Assembly: GCF_001750685.1 (NCBI RefSeq)
Contig: NZ_CP017269.1
Location: forward strand, 3,327,416-3,391,415
Direction: 5' to 3'
Length of the DNA: 64,000 bases
From: Geosporobacter ferrireducens
GTDB lineage: Bacteria; Bacillota; Clostridia; Peptostreptococcales; Thermotaleaceae
Under the pieces are notes generated by a model. It was not told the origin of the DNA, ran no database searches, and was given only the letters and a program-made list of their open reading frames with translations. The position numbers were made by a program, and so were the translations under genes. Of this stretch, positions 28,311 through 37,526 are shown piece by piece (position 1 is the stretch's first letter; each line of letters begins with the position of its first letter).

Positions 28311-28438
28311 ATGATGTATAAGGAGAATGGAAGGAACAGGAAGAAAAGTTGCTTGCTGGAATAGATGATCTACCAAAAGAGCAGAACGATGAATACCCAT
28401 ATAAAGAGAAACGGACAGAGAAGGGAGTAATAAAATGA
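28311..28438 (+). pseudogene. Possible small gene broken by a one-base frameshift
   Basis: An ATGATG at 28311 follows a purine-rich ribosome site. After four codons a one-base shift near 28325 opens a coding-like frame (EWKEQEEKLLAGIDDLPKE...) that runs to TGA at 28436-28438, overlapping the ATG of the next gene as ATGA. That overlap is a typical sign of a coupled real gene. Without the shift the ATG frame ends after 17 codons. It may be a decayed gene, a sequencing indel or chance. Confidence 0.3.
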
Positions 28439-29190
28439 TCGAAAACTACAACGACTCAAAGGAAAATCGGATGGCAGTACTCATCGATGGGGAAAATGCG
28501 CAGCCGTCTCTTTTGGGAAAAATGCTGGCGGAGACAGGAAAGCATGGTTCCGTGACAGTACGACGAATTTATGGGGATTGGACCACTTCTAATATGAACG
28601 GATGGAAAGATGCTTTACATAACTACGCAATACAGCCGATACAACAATTTCGATATACTGTGGGGAAGAATGCCACCGACAGCGCGTTGATCATTGATGC
28701 TATGGATATTCTGCATGGTAAACTGGTAGATGGGTTTTGCATCGTTTCCAGTGATAGCGACTATACAAGATTGGCAACAAGAATTCGGGAGGAAGGAATT
28801 TTTGTTATGGGCATCGGAGAGAAGAAAACACCGAAGGCTTTTGTAAATGCTTGTGACGTATTTATTTATACAGAGAACATATCACCGAGGGAAATTAAGC
28901 CGATCCTGAAAGAAGATAATCAAAAGAAGAAGGAAAACGGAAAGGCATTGGCATTGGTCCAAATGCTGCGGGAGGCTTTTGAAATGGTAGTCCAGGAAGA
29001 TGGATGGGCCCATCTCGGGTCTATGGGAAAAGCATTGCTGCAGTTAGATCCTGGATTTGATCCTCGTACTTACGGACACAAACAGCTGTCTCAACTGATT
29101 CGGGCTTATTCAAAGCATTTTGTACTGAAACGGATTGATGAATCGGGTCCCAGCGCAGTATATGTTCAATCCAAAGAGCAGGGCGCATAA
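28435..29190 (+). CDS. NYN (LabA/PIN-like) nuclease with OST-HTH/LOTUS domain
   Basis: A putative RNA-acting protein. The N-terminal NYN domain (about residues 12-150) shows the acidic residues of the PIN fold: AVLIDGENAQP, YGDWTT, ATDSALIIDAMDIL and FCIVSSDSDYTRLATRIRE. The C-terminal OST-HTH (about 170-245, LREAFEMVVQEDGWAHLGSMGKALLQLDP through YVQ) is a putative RNA-binding winged helix. The ATG follows AGAAGGGAG. Family members are widespread but poorly characterised; a role in RNA decay is inference. Confidence 0.88.
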   Translation: MIENYNDSKENRMAVLIDGENAQPSLLGKMLAETGKHGSVTVRRIYGDWTTSNMNGWKDALHNYAIQPIQQFRYTVGKNATDSALIIDAMDILHGKLVDGFCIVSSDSDYTRLATRIREEGIFVMGIGEKKTPKAFVNACDVFIYTENISPREIKPILKEDNQKKKENGKALALVQMLREAFEMVVQEDGWAHLGSMGKALLQLDPGFDPRTYGHKQLSQLIRAYSKHFVLKRIDESGPSAVYVQSKEQGA

Positions 29191-29210
29191 AATTTAGAGA
29201 ATAATGATGA

Positions 29211-29236
29211 AAAAACCCTCAATTTGAGGGTTTTTA
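29211..29236. terminator. Bidirectional terminator between convergent genes
   Basis: AAAAACCCTCAA pairs with TTGAGGGTTTTT. It can serve the NYN gene on the plus strand and the PEP_hydrolase gene on the minus strand. Confidence 0.9.
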
Positions 29237-29241
29237 TTCGA

Positions 29242-30069
29242 TTACAGCAAAATATTTTTAAAATCCATTACCTGATGTTTAATACCCACTTCCGTCGGCA
29301 GCCTTTCAATGCTGGAAGCACCGAAGAAACCTACTACCCCTGCTGTTTTAGATAATATATATCTTGCATCTTCCGGTTCTGCGATGGGACCGCCATGACA
29401 AATGACCATGATATCCGGATTAATGGCTTTACCTACGTCATGAATGGCCTGAATGCGCTCTACGCAGCCATCTAAGGTTAAGGCTGTCTTAGCACCAATG
29501 GTTCCCTTCGTAGTGAGGCCCATATGGGCTACTAAGACATCTGCTCCTGCTTTAGCCATTTTTTCTGCTTCTTCTTCATTAAAAACATAAGGCGTGGTTA
29601 GCAGATCCAGTTCGTGGGCTTTGCGGATCATTTCCACCTCTAAATCATAACCCATGCCGGTCTCTTCCAGATTGGCGCGGAATACACCGTCTATCAGTCC
29701 TACTGTAGGAAAGTTCTGTACGCCTGAGAAACCGATGTCCTTTAACTGCCGTAAGAATACATTCATTAGACGGAAAGGATCTGTACCGCAAACCCCAGCC
29801 AATACAGGAGTATGCTTCACTACAGGCAATACTTCGCTGGCCATTTCTACTACGATGGCATTGGCGTCGCCATAGGGGAGAAGACCGGCTAAAGAACCTC
29901 TTCCTGCCATACGGTAACGTCCTGAGTTGTATATAATGATTAAGTCAACACCACCGGCTTCTGCACTTTTAGCAGAGATACCTGTACCGGCGCCAGCGCC
30001 TAGCAGTGCTTTCCCTTGTGCAATCTGACCTTTTAAATTTTGCAGAATTTGTTCTCTTTTTATAGGCAT
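29242..30069 (-). CDS. PEP_hydrolase-family TIM-barrel protein
   Basis: A 275-aa TIM-barrel protein of the family annotated as phosphoenolpyruvate hydrolase-like or TIM-barrel signal transduction protein. Landmarks are [50 protein letters not shown] and a C-terminal [17 protein letters not shown]. It ends the operon begun by the Tm-1-like gene at 31300, separated by only about 19 bp. These two families commonly occur together; the substrate is not established. The ATG follows a GAGGAGG site. Confidence 0.87.
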   Translation of the reverse strand: MPIKREQILQNLKGQIAQGKALLGAGAGTGISAKSAEAGGVDLIIIYNSGRYRMAGRGSLAGLLPYGDANAIVVEMASEVLPVVKHTPVLAGVCGTDPFRLMNVFLRQLKDIGFSGVQNFPTVGLIDGVFRANLEETGMGYDLEVEMIRKAHELDLLTTPYVFNEEEAEKMAKAGADVLVAHMGLTTKGTIGAKTALTLDGCVERIQAIHDVGKAINPDIMVICHGGPIAEPEDARYILSKTAGVVGFFGASSIERLPTEVGIKHQVMDFKNILL

Positions 30070-30088
30070 TTTTATTTCCTCCTCTATA

Positions 30089-31300
30089 TTATTGATTCAT
30101 CATTTCTACCAATTTCTTTGCTGCTGCCAAAGCAAAGGCTTCATCATTGATATCTGTATCCATCTCAATTAACTCAACCCTGCTCCTGTCAATGTTTGCA
30201 CGCAGTGTGTCGAAAAGGGCCGCATTTTCTTCCGGTCCATAAAAAGGCTTTCCCTCCATATCGATCAAGGAGACGCCTTTCAGCGGAAGAAAGAGAGCTG
30301 TAGGACCGTTTGTCCTGTTCAGCTTACTGGAGATGATTCTACCGAGCTCAATATTCTCTTCTTTAGTAGTACGCATAAGGGTAATGGTAGGATTATGCTT
30401 ATAGAGATTTCTAGTTTTGAATTGGGCGGGAACGCTTTCATAAGGACCAAAGTTTACCATATCTAAAGCTCCTGTGGAGACGACCTGTGGAATACCCATC
30501 TTCGCGGCAGCTTCTAAGCGAGCGGGCCCTGCGGCTAAAATACCCCCAACCAGTTCATCACACCATTCTGTAGTAGTGATATCCAGGACTCCCTTAATAA
30601 AGCCAGACGCAATGAGGCTCTCCATGGCCATTCCACCGGTTCCTGTAGCATGGAACACCAATACTTCATAGCCTTGTTCTTCCAAATACTCCCTTGCCTT
30701 TGTAACGCAAGGAGTCGTAACACCGAACATGGTAGCCCCAATCAGTGGTTTTTCCTGTTTTGCTGCGGGTATTTCCCCTTTAGCCATACCTACTGCCGCA
30801 TAGGCTGCATTTGATAATATACGGCGTGATAAGCTGTTGATTCCCGAAATATCTACTACAGAGTACATCATTGTAATGTCCTTTACACCTACATAGGGAC
30901 GTGTATCCCCCGATGCAACAGTGGATACCATTACTTTCGGGACACCTATGGGAAGGGCTTGCATGGCACAGCAGCCAATCGTAGTTCCTGCGGAGCCGCC
31001 AAGACTAATGATGCCGGCAACTTGCCCCTTTTCATATAGATCGAGAACAACTTTGGCAGCACCTTGGGTCATGACTGCCATTGCTTCACCTCTGTCGTCC
31101 TTAGCGATCAAGGCTTCAATGCTAGAACCCCCGGCTAAAGCAACCTGACTGTTTGAAATGTCCGGCTGGAAAGCAGCAGCACCCTTTACCCCTGTGTTGA
31201 TGACAATGGTTTCCATACCCGTGCTTTCTACCACGTCTTTGATAAACTTAAACTCCATCCCTTTGGTATCGAGCGTTCCGACGATTAGAATTTTTTTCAT
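30089..31300 (-). CDS. Tm-1-like/UPF0261 ATP-binding protein
   Basis: A 403-aa protein of the UPF0261 family, related to the ATP-binding domain of tomato Tm-1. The start is the ATG at 31300, with GGGAGGGG upstream; the longer frame to 31333 is less likely. Landmarks are [63 protein letters not shown] and [18 protein letters not shown]. It is the first gene of a two-gene operon with the PEP_hydrolase-family gene. Together they may form an uncharacterised catabolic or detoxifying step. Confidence 0.87.
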   Translation of the reverse strand: MKKILIVGTLDTKGMEFKFIKDVVESTGMETIVINTGVKGAAAFQPDISNSQVALAGGSSIEALIAKDDRGEAMAVMTQGAAKVVLDLYEKGQVAGIISLGGSAGTTIGCCAMQALPIGVPKVMVSTVASGDTRPYVGVKDITMMYSVVDISGINSLSRRILSNAAYAAVGMAKGEIPAAKQEKPLIGATMFGVTTPCVTKAREYLEEQGYEVLVFHATGTGGMAMESLIASGFIKGVLDITTTEWCDELVGGILAAGPARLEAAAKMGIPQVVSTGALDMVNFGPYESVPAQFKTRNLYKHNPTITLMRTTKEENIELGRIISSKLNRTNGPTALFLPLKGVSLIDMEGKPFYGPEENAALFDTLRANIDRSRVELIEMDTDINDEAFALAAAKKLVEMMNQ

Positions 31301-31403
31301 GTGAATCCCCTCCCTTTTGTATTCTTTGTTCATAATCTATGTCCGGTTGGACTGGCTTATGAGTAAAATAGCTTCTATCATGGCAGAGATCTTTTTAGAT
31401 ATA

Positions 31404-31427
31404 ATTTTCCATAAAATTCTGGAAAAT
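31404..31427. promoter_or_regulatory. Candidate operator upstream of the Tm-1-like operon
   Basis: The perfect inverted repeat ATTTTCCA (8 bp) TGGAAAAT lies about 100 bp upstream of the minus-strand start at 31300, in the gap after the MFS gene. The binding protein is unknown. Confidence 0.4.
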
Positions 31428-31447
31428 CCTCCTTGGTTTTCAAAAGA

Positions 31448-31477
31448 AAAAACACCAAGCGGATAGACTTGATGTTT
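31448..31477 (-). terminator. Terminator after the MFS transporter gene
   Basis: On the minus strand the hairpin formed by AAACATCAAG and CTTGGTGTTT is followed by a T run. It separates the MFS gene from the Tm-1-like operon. Confidence 0.75.
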
Positions 31478-31487
31478 CAGGGTAGCG

Positions 31488-32744
31488 TCATATTTGCTCT
31501 TGCTCTCGGTTTATTTCAGGACTGCGCATACTTTCCATCATCTGCAGGAGGAACAAAAGGCAGGCAACACTAAGGGAACCAAAGAAGGCAAGGCGCCATA
31601 CGGACCGCAAACTATGGCTCAAAAGATATTTTCCGGTTAGATAGGGTCCTACTGCATGACCCGCCTCTGCAATAATAGGAAAGATGGCGTTGAATCTGCC
31701 TCGGTGGGATATCGGTGTATTGTTGGCTACAAAGGCCATTCCATTTGTGCTTACTAATATTTCACCCAATGTCCAGATAAATGTAGACAATATGTAAAGA
31801 TAGAAGTGGTTAATCCCAAAAAGCATACCAAAACCGATTCCATAAAAGAGTCCTCCCAGTCCCACGCAGAAAATAGGTTTTAACTTTAACGTTAAATGGG
31901 TAACGAGGGTTGTACAAAAAACTACAGTTAGGGCGTTGGTTGTCATAATCATGCCGTAATAAGACGCATCTTTTTCACCAAAAACTTCTTCCAGCTGCAG
32001 CGGCAGGGTAAAATGATGCTGTACATAGATAAACGAGTAAAGCGCAATCATCAGCATAAAGATACATAAAACCGGTCTTTTGAGTAAAGCGGCTATGAAG
32101 CTGCCGGTTTCTGCATGCTCATTATGGGATAGTTCCTCATGAATTTCCTTTTTTTCTAAATCAGGTTTTGTCTCAGGAATAAACTTTGCTACAAGAAAAA
32201 TTGAAACAAAGCTGGTAAAGGCGTCACCGATAAAAATCCAAGGCAAATAGTTACGGTATAAAAATCCGGCTGCCAGGGGGCCTATAGCAAAGCCTAGGTT
32301 ATGACCCATATATAATAAAGAATATGCTTCCTTACGATTGGTACTCTTCGTTAAATCGGCGACCATAGCACTGTTGGCAGGGCCTGCTGCACCACTAAAG
32401 AAGCTTGATAAAATTAGAAGCCAGGGGATCAGCATTGAACTTTCCAGAAAAGCACAGGGGATAAAACTGCAAGCTGCCAAGCTCTGAAAAAGAATAAATA
32501 TTCTCTTTCTACCAAGAATATCGGCCAGCTTGCCTCCTGCTATAGACCCGGGCACATAGGCAAAGGCTGCCAGCATCATATAATAACCGGTTTGTTCTGG
32601 GTTTAATCCGATTTTGTCACGCAGGAACATAACCATAAAAGGCATAACAAAATGACCGGCACTGTTGACCATGCGTGCGAAAAAAATGATGAAGATACTG
32701 TTGGACAAATGCTGATAGGGGCCAAGAAAGCGACGTATTGACAA
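31488..32744 (-). CDS. MFS transporter
   Basis: A 12-helix major facilitator, probably a drug or metabolite exporter. I choose the TTG at 32744 because it lies 7 nt after a perfect AAAGGAGG site, giving 418 aa (MSIRRFLGPYQHLSN). The longer ATG frame from 32777 would contain that site. Motif A appears as GGKLADILGRKRIF after helix 2, and helix 5 carries GHNLGFAIGPLAAGFLY. It is monocistronic with its own terminator, so its link to the downstream Tm-1-like operon is only proximity. Confidence 0.88.
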   Translation of the reverse strand: MSIRRFLGPYQHLSNSIFIIFFARMVNSAGHFVMPFMVMFLRDKIGLNPEQTGYYMMLAAFAYVPGSIAGGKLADILGRKRIFILFQSLAACSFIPCAFLESSMLIPWLLILSSFFSGAAGPANSAMVADLTKSTNRKEAYSLLYMGHNLGFAIGPLAAGFLYRNYLPWIFIGDAFTSFVSIFLVAKFIPETKPDLEKKEIHEELSHNEHAETGSFIAALLKRPVLCIFMLMIALYSFIYVQHHFTLPLQLEEVFGEKDASYYGMIMTTNALTVVFCTTLVTHLTLKLKPIFCVGLGGLFYGIGFGMLFGINHFYLYILSTFIWTLGEILVSTNGMAFVANNTPISHRGRFNAIFPIIAEAGHAVGPYLTGKYLLSHSLRSVWRLAFFGSLSVACLLFLLQMMESMRSPEINREQEQI

Positions 32745-32957
32745 GCAAATTCCTCCTTTTTTTATAAAATTATCCAAATTATACCATGTATTTTATTATA
32801 TCATTTTCAGAATTCACTGTATATAATTTTTTTTATATGGATAAGATGTCGAAAAACAGCAAGGAAGTTTAATTTGAGTGGAAATGTATTCAAAGGCTGA
32901 GTTTATGCTATAATACCAATAAAGTGGAAAAATAAAGCTTATTTTAGGAGAGATCAT

Positions 32958-34109
32958 ATGGAGAAGATTCAGCTAATTGCTACGGCTACTTTTGGCTTAG
33001 AAGAGATGGTTAAGCTTGAGGTGAAAAAGCTTGGATATGAAGAAATTACTGTAGAAAATGGACGGGTGACTTTTAATGCAGATGAAGGCGCGATCCCAAA
33101 AGCAAATTTATGGCTGCGGACTGCCGATAGAGTTTTAGTAAAAATGGGAGAATTTGAAGCCAGAACCTTTGATGAACTATTTGAGAAAACAAAGGCGCTG
33201 CCATGGGAGCAGTGGATTCCCGAAAATGGAAAGTTTCCTGTTACGGGAAAATCAGTGAAATCTACTCTTTTCAGTGTGTCTGATTGTCAGGCAATTGTAA
33301 AAAAAGCCATTGTAGAGCGGCTAAAGCAAAACTATGAGGTAGAGTGGTTTTCTGAGGAAGGGCCGGAGTTTCCTATAGAGGTAGCATTATTAAAAGACGT
33401 GGTTACCCTGACGATTGATACCAGTGGCGTAGGACTGCATAAAAGGGGTTATCGGGAAAAGGCCAACGAAGCACCGCTAAAGGAAACCCTGGCAGCAGCT
33501 ATGGTGCTGATTAGCCGTTGGAGAGAGGACCGGGTATTGATTGATCCATTCTGTGGATCTGGTACCATTGCGATCGAAGCTGCAATGATCGGTAAAAATA
33601 TTGCACCGGGGTTAGAGCGGAGTTTTGTGTCGGAAGGATGGCCTAGAGTCCCGGAGGCCCTTTGGAAAGAAGCCAGGGTAGAGGCGCTCAAAGCGATTCG
33701 GCAGGATACAGATATTCAAATCTATGCTTCAGATGCGGACCCAAAGGCGATAAAGACTGCAGAGGAAAATGCTTATCAAGCCAATGTGGACGACTGTATT
33801 ACTTTTGCAGTACAAGACATGGCACGGATTCGGTCCGATAAAAAATACGGCTATATTATTTGTAATCCTCCCTATGGAGAAAGATTGGGAGAACAGAAAG
33901 AAGTGGAGGATCTTTATAAGCGAATGGGGCAAGTATTTAGCAAATTTGACACATGGTCTGTTTATGTGATTACCTCTCATGAAGAATTTGAAAGGCTATA
34001 CGGGAAAAAAACCAGTAAAAAACGGAAGCTCTTTAATGGCAGGATTAAAGTGGATTATTATCAGTTCTTTGGCCCAAAGCCGCCAAAGGAGCTGTTTGGA
34101 AATCTGTAG
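32958..34109 (+). CDS. THUMP-domain 23S rRNA (guanine-N2) methyltransferase, RlmL-like
   Basis: A SAM-dependent RNA methyltransferase. An N-terminal ferredoxin-like and THUMP region (about residues 1-160) is followed by a Rossmann methyltransferase with DPFCGSGTIAIEAA and the catalytic NPPYGERLG. At 383 aa it matches the stand-alone RlmL-type proteins of Firmicutes (YpsC), lacking the RlmK half fused in E. coli. The expected target is a guanine in 23S rRNA. The ATG follows TTTAGGAGA. Confidence 0.92.
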   Translation: MEKIQLIATATFGLEEMVKLEVKKLGYEEITVENGRVTFNADEGAIPKANLWLRTADRVLVKMGEFEARTFDELFEKTKALPWEQWIPENGKFPVTGKSVKSTLFSVSDCQAIVKKAIVERLKQNYEVEWFSEEGPEFPIEVALLKDVVTLTIDTSGVGLHKRGYREKANEAPLKETLAAAMVLISRWREDRVLIDPFCGSGTIAIEAAMIGKNIAPGLERSFVSEGWPRVPEALWKEARVEALKAIRQDTDIQIYASDADPKAIKTAEENAYQANVDDCITFAVQDMARIRSDKKYGYIICNPPYGERLGEQKEVEDLYKRMGQVFSKFDTWSVYVITSHEEFERLYGKKTSKKRKLFNGRIKVDYYQFFGPKPPKELFGNL

Positions 34110-34131
34110 TATAAGTGAAAGGGGTGAGGAA

Positions 34132-34329
34132 ATGCCTGTTTATGAGTTTAAATGTGAAGACTGTGGAAAGACTTTCGATTTATTAATGAAAACCGGCGAT
34201 TATGAGAGAGTTCAGCAGTGTCCTCATTGCGAGGGCTCAAAGGTAAAGAAAATATTCTCCACCTTTGGTGTAGGACAAAAAAGTGAAGGGGGAGGCGGCT
34301 GTCACAATCACGATTGCGGAAGAGGATGA
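34132..34329 (+). CDS. FmdB-type zinc-ribbon protein
   Basis: A 65-aa small protein with two CxxC pairs (FKCEDCGKTF and QQCPHCEGSK) forming a zinc ribbon. The C-terminal Gly/His/Cys-rich tail (GGGGCHNHDCGRG) is seen in FmdB-family regulatory proteins. The start is the ATG at 34132 with a GGGGTGAGG site. It lies 22 bp after the methyltransferase gene, so the two are probably cotranscribed. Confidence 0.88.
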   Translation: MPVYEFKCEDCGKTFDLLMKTGDYERVQQCPHCEGSKVKKIFSTFGVGQKSEGGGGCHNHDCGRG

Positions 34330-34360
34330 GGAATATAAGTACTCTCGTTGGGAGAAAAGG

Positions 34361-34407
34361 ATAAGATAAAAAGGAACGGCTTTGTGTGCTGTTCCTTTTT
34401 ATCTTAT
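34361..34407. terminator. Strong bidirectional terminator
   Basis: Perfect 17-bp arms at 34361-34377 and 34391-34407, with A-rich left and T-rich right sides, lie between convergent transcription units. Confidence 0.92.
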
Positions 34408-34446
34408 ATGAGTGAATGAAAGTAATGGGGTTGCTATGTAGTAAAT

Positions 34447-34713
34447 TTATAGAAAATCATCTAAGAGGGAAATGCGTCCTTCCTTGATCAAGTGATGAAG
34501 CACCTTAAAAGGAATATCCAGTTCTCTTCGCAAATCCGTGAGGGTAGCGCCGGGAAACCGAGCAAGATGCTCTTTAACCTGATGGTATGCTTCAGCAATC
34601 AACCCCTCACATTTTTTACAGCAGCCATAGGGGGAGGGATCTTGGATGAGACCCTGACAATACTTGCAAGTTTTCGATGAATAATATTCATTTAGCTTGT
34701 TATCAATATTCAT
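34447..34713 (-). CDS. Small zinc-ribbon protein with HTH-like tail (YvyF-like?)
   Basis: An 88-aa protein from ATG 34713, with a GGAGGT site; the longer frame to 34830 has no support. It carries four Cys in two pairs (CKYCQGL and CCKKCEGL), then ATLTDLRRELDIPFKVLHHLIKEGRIS, which looks like a winged-helix/MerR-like reading head. The arrangement resembles the flagellar-operon protein YvyF, but no flagellar genes are nearby, so the name is tentative. Confidence 0.7.
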   Translation of the reverse strand: MNIDNKLNEYYSSKTCKYCQGLIQDPSPYGCCKKCEGLIAEAYHQVKEHLARFPGATLTDLRRELDIPFKVLHHLIKEGRISLLDDFL

Positions 34714-34950
34714 GGAGGTACCTCCAACGGCAATGGTTAAAAATAATATAATTTTATAATAATATAGATATACGTAGAAAAAAATAGGCTTAAGTACCCT
34801 AAATTTGCCATGCATATGAAAAATTTGCATGAAAACAAAAAAGATTTAGGATAGAGAAGTGATTTTTATAGAAAAATGACCGAAAGTTCTGCCAAGGCCG
34901 ACCTAAAAAAAATTTTTTTCAAAAAATTATAATTATTCAGAAACGAACTG

Positions 34951-34979
34951 TTGACAATAGAGATATATGCTGATACAAT
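34951..34979 (+). promoter_or_regulatory. Sigma-A promoter of the ilv-leu operon
   Basis: TTGACA (34951-34956), a 17-bp spacer and TACAAT (34974-34979). Transcription should start near 34986, upstream of the T-box leader. Confidence 0.85.
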
Positions 34980-35052
34980 CTTTTGAAAGCTTTCTTTTTA
35001 CAGGTGAAAGTTTTCAGCGCTGAAATCCTACTGTGTAAAATAATTTTGATAA

Positions 35053-35303
35053 GATAAAGCAGTGATGGAGAGAAAAAATATCTATCTTTCTTCAGAGAGC
35101 TGGCGGATGGTGTGAGTCAGTGAAAGCAGATATAGAATAACTCGCTCCAGAGTGAATGTTTGAAGGATATGGATCTGCGTAGGACATTCCGGTGGTATAT
35201 GCCATCGTTAACAATGACAAGATTACGGCATGCCGTAAATTAGGGTGGTACCGCGAACAGAACTCCTTTTCGCCCCTAGCTGGGGAAAGAAGGAGTTTTT
35301 TTA
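35053..35303 (+). promoter_or_regulatory. T-box leader (probable leucine specifier) with terminator
   Basis: The T-box sequence AGGGTGGTACCGCG (35242-35255) lies before a terminator with AACTCCTT/AAGGAGTT arms (35261-35296) and a T run. The distal stem I motif AGAGAGCTGGCGGATGGTG lies near 35094. The specifier region reads GAATAACTCGCTCCAGAG; CTC (Leu) is the best reading and matches leucine T-box patterns and the downstream leu genes. Uncharged tRNA-Leu is expected to favour the antiterminator and read-through. Confidence 0.92.
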
Positions 35304-35341
35304 TACCCATTTTACTGTTCTTAAAAGGGAGGTAGAGTTTT

Positions 35342-36976
35342 ATGAAAATAACAGGAGCACAGGCAGTAGTGGAATGTCTAAAAGAAAACAAGGTTGAAGT
35401 AGTTTTTGGATATCCGGGAGGTGCCATCCTCCCTGTATATGACAGTCTGATTGCATCGGGAATTCATCATGTGCTGGTAAGAAATGAGCAGGGTGCTGCC
35501 CATAATGCCAGTGGATACGCAAGAGTTACAGGCAAAGTAGGGGTTTGTATTGCTACATCAGGTCCAGGTGCTACAAATTTAATTACAGGAATCGCCACGG
35601 CCTACATGGACTCAATACCTATTGTAGCCATTACAGGTCAGGTGTCATTACAGATGATTGGAAGAGACGTTTTTCAAGAAGTAGATATCACCGGAGCGAT
35701 AGAACCCTTCTGCAAGCATAGCTATTTGGTAAAGGATGCGGAAGAAATTCCGCGGATTATGGCAGAGGCTTTTTATATCGCCAGAAGTGGTAGGCCGGGC
35801 CCCGTGCTGATTGATATACCAAAAGATGTAGCCCAACAGCAGATGCATTACAAATATCCGTCAAAAGTAGAATTACGGGGCTATAAGCCGACCATTGCCG
35901 GTCACCCCCTTCAGATTAAAAAAGTAGTGCAAGCGATTGGGGATTGTACGAAACCGATGATTTGTGTGGGTGGAGGTGTCATCTCTGCAAATGCTTGCGA
36001 AGAGGTTTTGACATTGGCAGAGATGATTCAAGCGCCGGTTGTAAATACATTAATGGGGAAGGGTGCCTTTCCGGAGAAGCATTTTTTATATGCAGGTATG
36101 GTGGGACAGCATGGCAGTGCTGCAGCTAATAAGGCAGTTAGTCAGTCAGATCTGTTGATTATTCTAGGTGCCCGCTTGGGAGACCGTGCTACAGGAAATG
36201 TGGAGCATTTTGCTGCTAGAGCGAAGATTATTCACATTGATGTGGATCCTGCAGAAATTGGAAAGAATGTATCTACCAAAATTCCTATTGTAGGAGACAT
36301 CAAACATACTTTAGGCCAGTTGATTAAACATCAACCGACACGCATGGAAAATGACTGGGCAAATCAGGTAGCTCAATGGAAGAAAAACTTGGCATACCCC
36401 TATACAGAAGAACCTTCTTTAAATCCAAGAGACATTCTCCGCAAACTTTCAGGCATGGTAGATCCACAAAAAACCATATTGGTAACCGATGTAGGGCAGC
36501 ACCAGATGTGGGCAGGCAGCCACTATCGGGTTGAACGGCCAAGGTCCTTCATTAGTTCCGGCGGACTAGGGACCATGGGATATGGGTTGCCGGCAGCTAT
36601 TGGGGCTAAGATAGGAGACCGGGAAAAAGAGATCATTCTTCTGACAGGGGATGGAAGCTTCCAGATGAGTGTCCAAGAGTTGGCCGTATTGATGCAAGAG
36701 GATATTCCCGTAAAGATCGTGCTGTTTAATAATAACGCCCTTGGCATGGTTCGGGAATTGCAGCAGCATTACTGCGAATCAAGGTATTACCAAGTATATT
36801 TAAAGGGTAATCCTGACTTTGGCAAACTAGTGAACGCTTATGGAATTCCTTCCATAAAGGTAGAGCATCCAGAGGGTGTAGCGGATGGGCTGCGCCAGCT
36901 GTTGGAGAGTAAAACTTCAATCTTAATAGAACTTGCTATCGATGTCCATGACAATGTAATACCTTGTAGCAAATAG
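35342..36976 (+). CDS. ilvB: Acetolactate synthase large subunit
   Basis: Catalytic subunit of acetohydroxyacid synthase (thiamine diphosphate, FAD), which condenses two pyruvates to 2-acetolactate or pyruvate with 2-oxobutanoate. At 544 aa it has the conserved Glu of the cofactor site in LVRNEQGAAHNASGYAR, FQEVDITGAIEPFCKHSYLV, and the cofactor-binding motif GDGSFQMSVQELAVLMQ...LFNNNALGMV. It is the first gene of the operon, behind the T-box, with a GGGAGG ribosome site. The paired ilvN makes this the biosynthetic, regulated type. Confidence 0.96.
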   Translation: MKITGAQAVVECLKENKVEVVFGYPGGAILPVYDSLIASGIHHVLVRNEQGAAHNASGYARVTGKVGVCIATSGPGATNLITGIATAYMDSIPIVAITGQVSLQMIGRDVFQEVDITGAIEPFCKHSYLVKDAEEIPRIMAEAFYIARSGRPGPVLIDIPKDVAQQQMHYKYPSKVELRGYKPTIAGHPLQIKKVVQAIGDCTKPMICVGGGVISANACEEVLTLAEMIQAPVVNTLMGKGAFPEKHFLYAGMVGQHGSAAANKAVSQSDLLIILGARLGDRATGNVEHFAARAKIIHIDVDPAEIGKNVSTKIPIVGDIKHTLGQLIKHQPTRMENDWANQVAQWKKNLAYPYTEEPSLNPRDILRKLSGMVDPQKTILVTDVGQHQMWAGSHYRVERPRSFISSGGLGTMGYGLPAAIGAKIGDREKEIILLTGDGSFQMSVQELAVLMQEDIPVKIVLFNNNALGMVRELQQHYCESRYYQVYLKGNPDFGKLVNAYGIPSIKVEHPEGVADGLRQLLESKTSILIELAIDVHDNVIPCSK

Positions 36977-36998
36977 CTGATGAAAGGAGAAGTGTGTG

Positions 36999-37526
36999 AT
37001 GAGACATACCATATCTGTATTAGTTGAAAACCATCCCGGTGTATTATCCAGAGTATCTGGACTTTTCAGCCGCCGGGGATTTAATATAGAGAGCTTGGCA
37101 GTGAGTACTACGGAAGACCCGAGCATCTCTCGAATGACTATCATGGTAGATGGAGATGATGCAGTGGTTGAACAGGTTACAAAGCAGCTAAACAAGTTGA
37201 TAGATGTGATTAAGGTATTCGATATATCTAAAGATTCAGTAATGCGGGAACTTGCGCTGATTAAGGTAAATGCAGGACCTGCTGATCGAAATGAGATTAT
37301 CCAAATCATTAATATTTTCCGTGCAAAGGTAGTGGATTTGAGCAAAACTTCCATCACTATCGAAATTACGGGAGACAGCGAAAAAATCTCAGCATTAGAA
37401 GAATTGCTGAGACCCTTCGGAATCAAAGAAATGGTTCGGACGGGAGCTATTGGCATTGATAGAGGCAGCAAAACAGGCAGACAGCATAACGGCAGTTCGG
37501 AAGATTCAAGTAAATTGGAGGGATAA
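36999..37526 (+). CDS. ilvN: Acetolactate synthase small (regulatory) subunit
   Basis: The ACT-domain subunit that activates IlvB and confers valine feedback. The ATG at 36999 gives the typical start [26 protein letters not shown] 36996 is also possible. ACT domain residues 1-75 are followed by a C-terminal ALS_ss_C domain. At 175 aa it is a usual length. It ends with TAATG, overlapping the leuA start. Confidence 0.95.
   Translation: MRHTISVLVENHPGVLSRVSGLFSRRGFNIESLAVSTTEDPSISRMTIMVDGDDAVVEQVTKQLNKLIDVIKVFDISKDSVMRELALIKVNAGPADRNEIIQIINIFRAKVVDLSKTSITIEITGDSEKISALEELLRPFGIKEMVRTGAIGIDRGSKTGRQHNGSSEDSSKLEG

Noticed and set aside
34447-34830. Longer 127-aa version of the small zinc-ribbon gene
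   Set aside because: The N-terminal 39 residues lack a ribosome site and run through a promoter-like A/T-rich stretch; ATG 34713 has a proper site.
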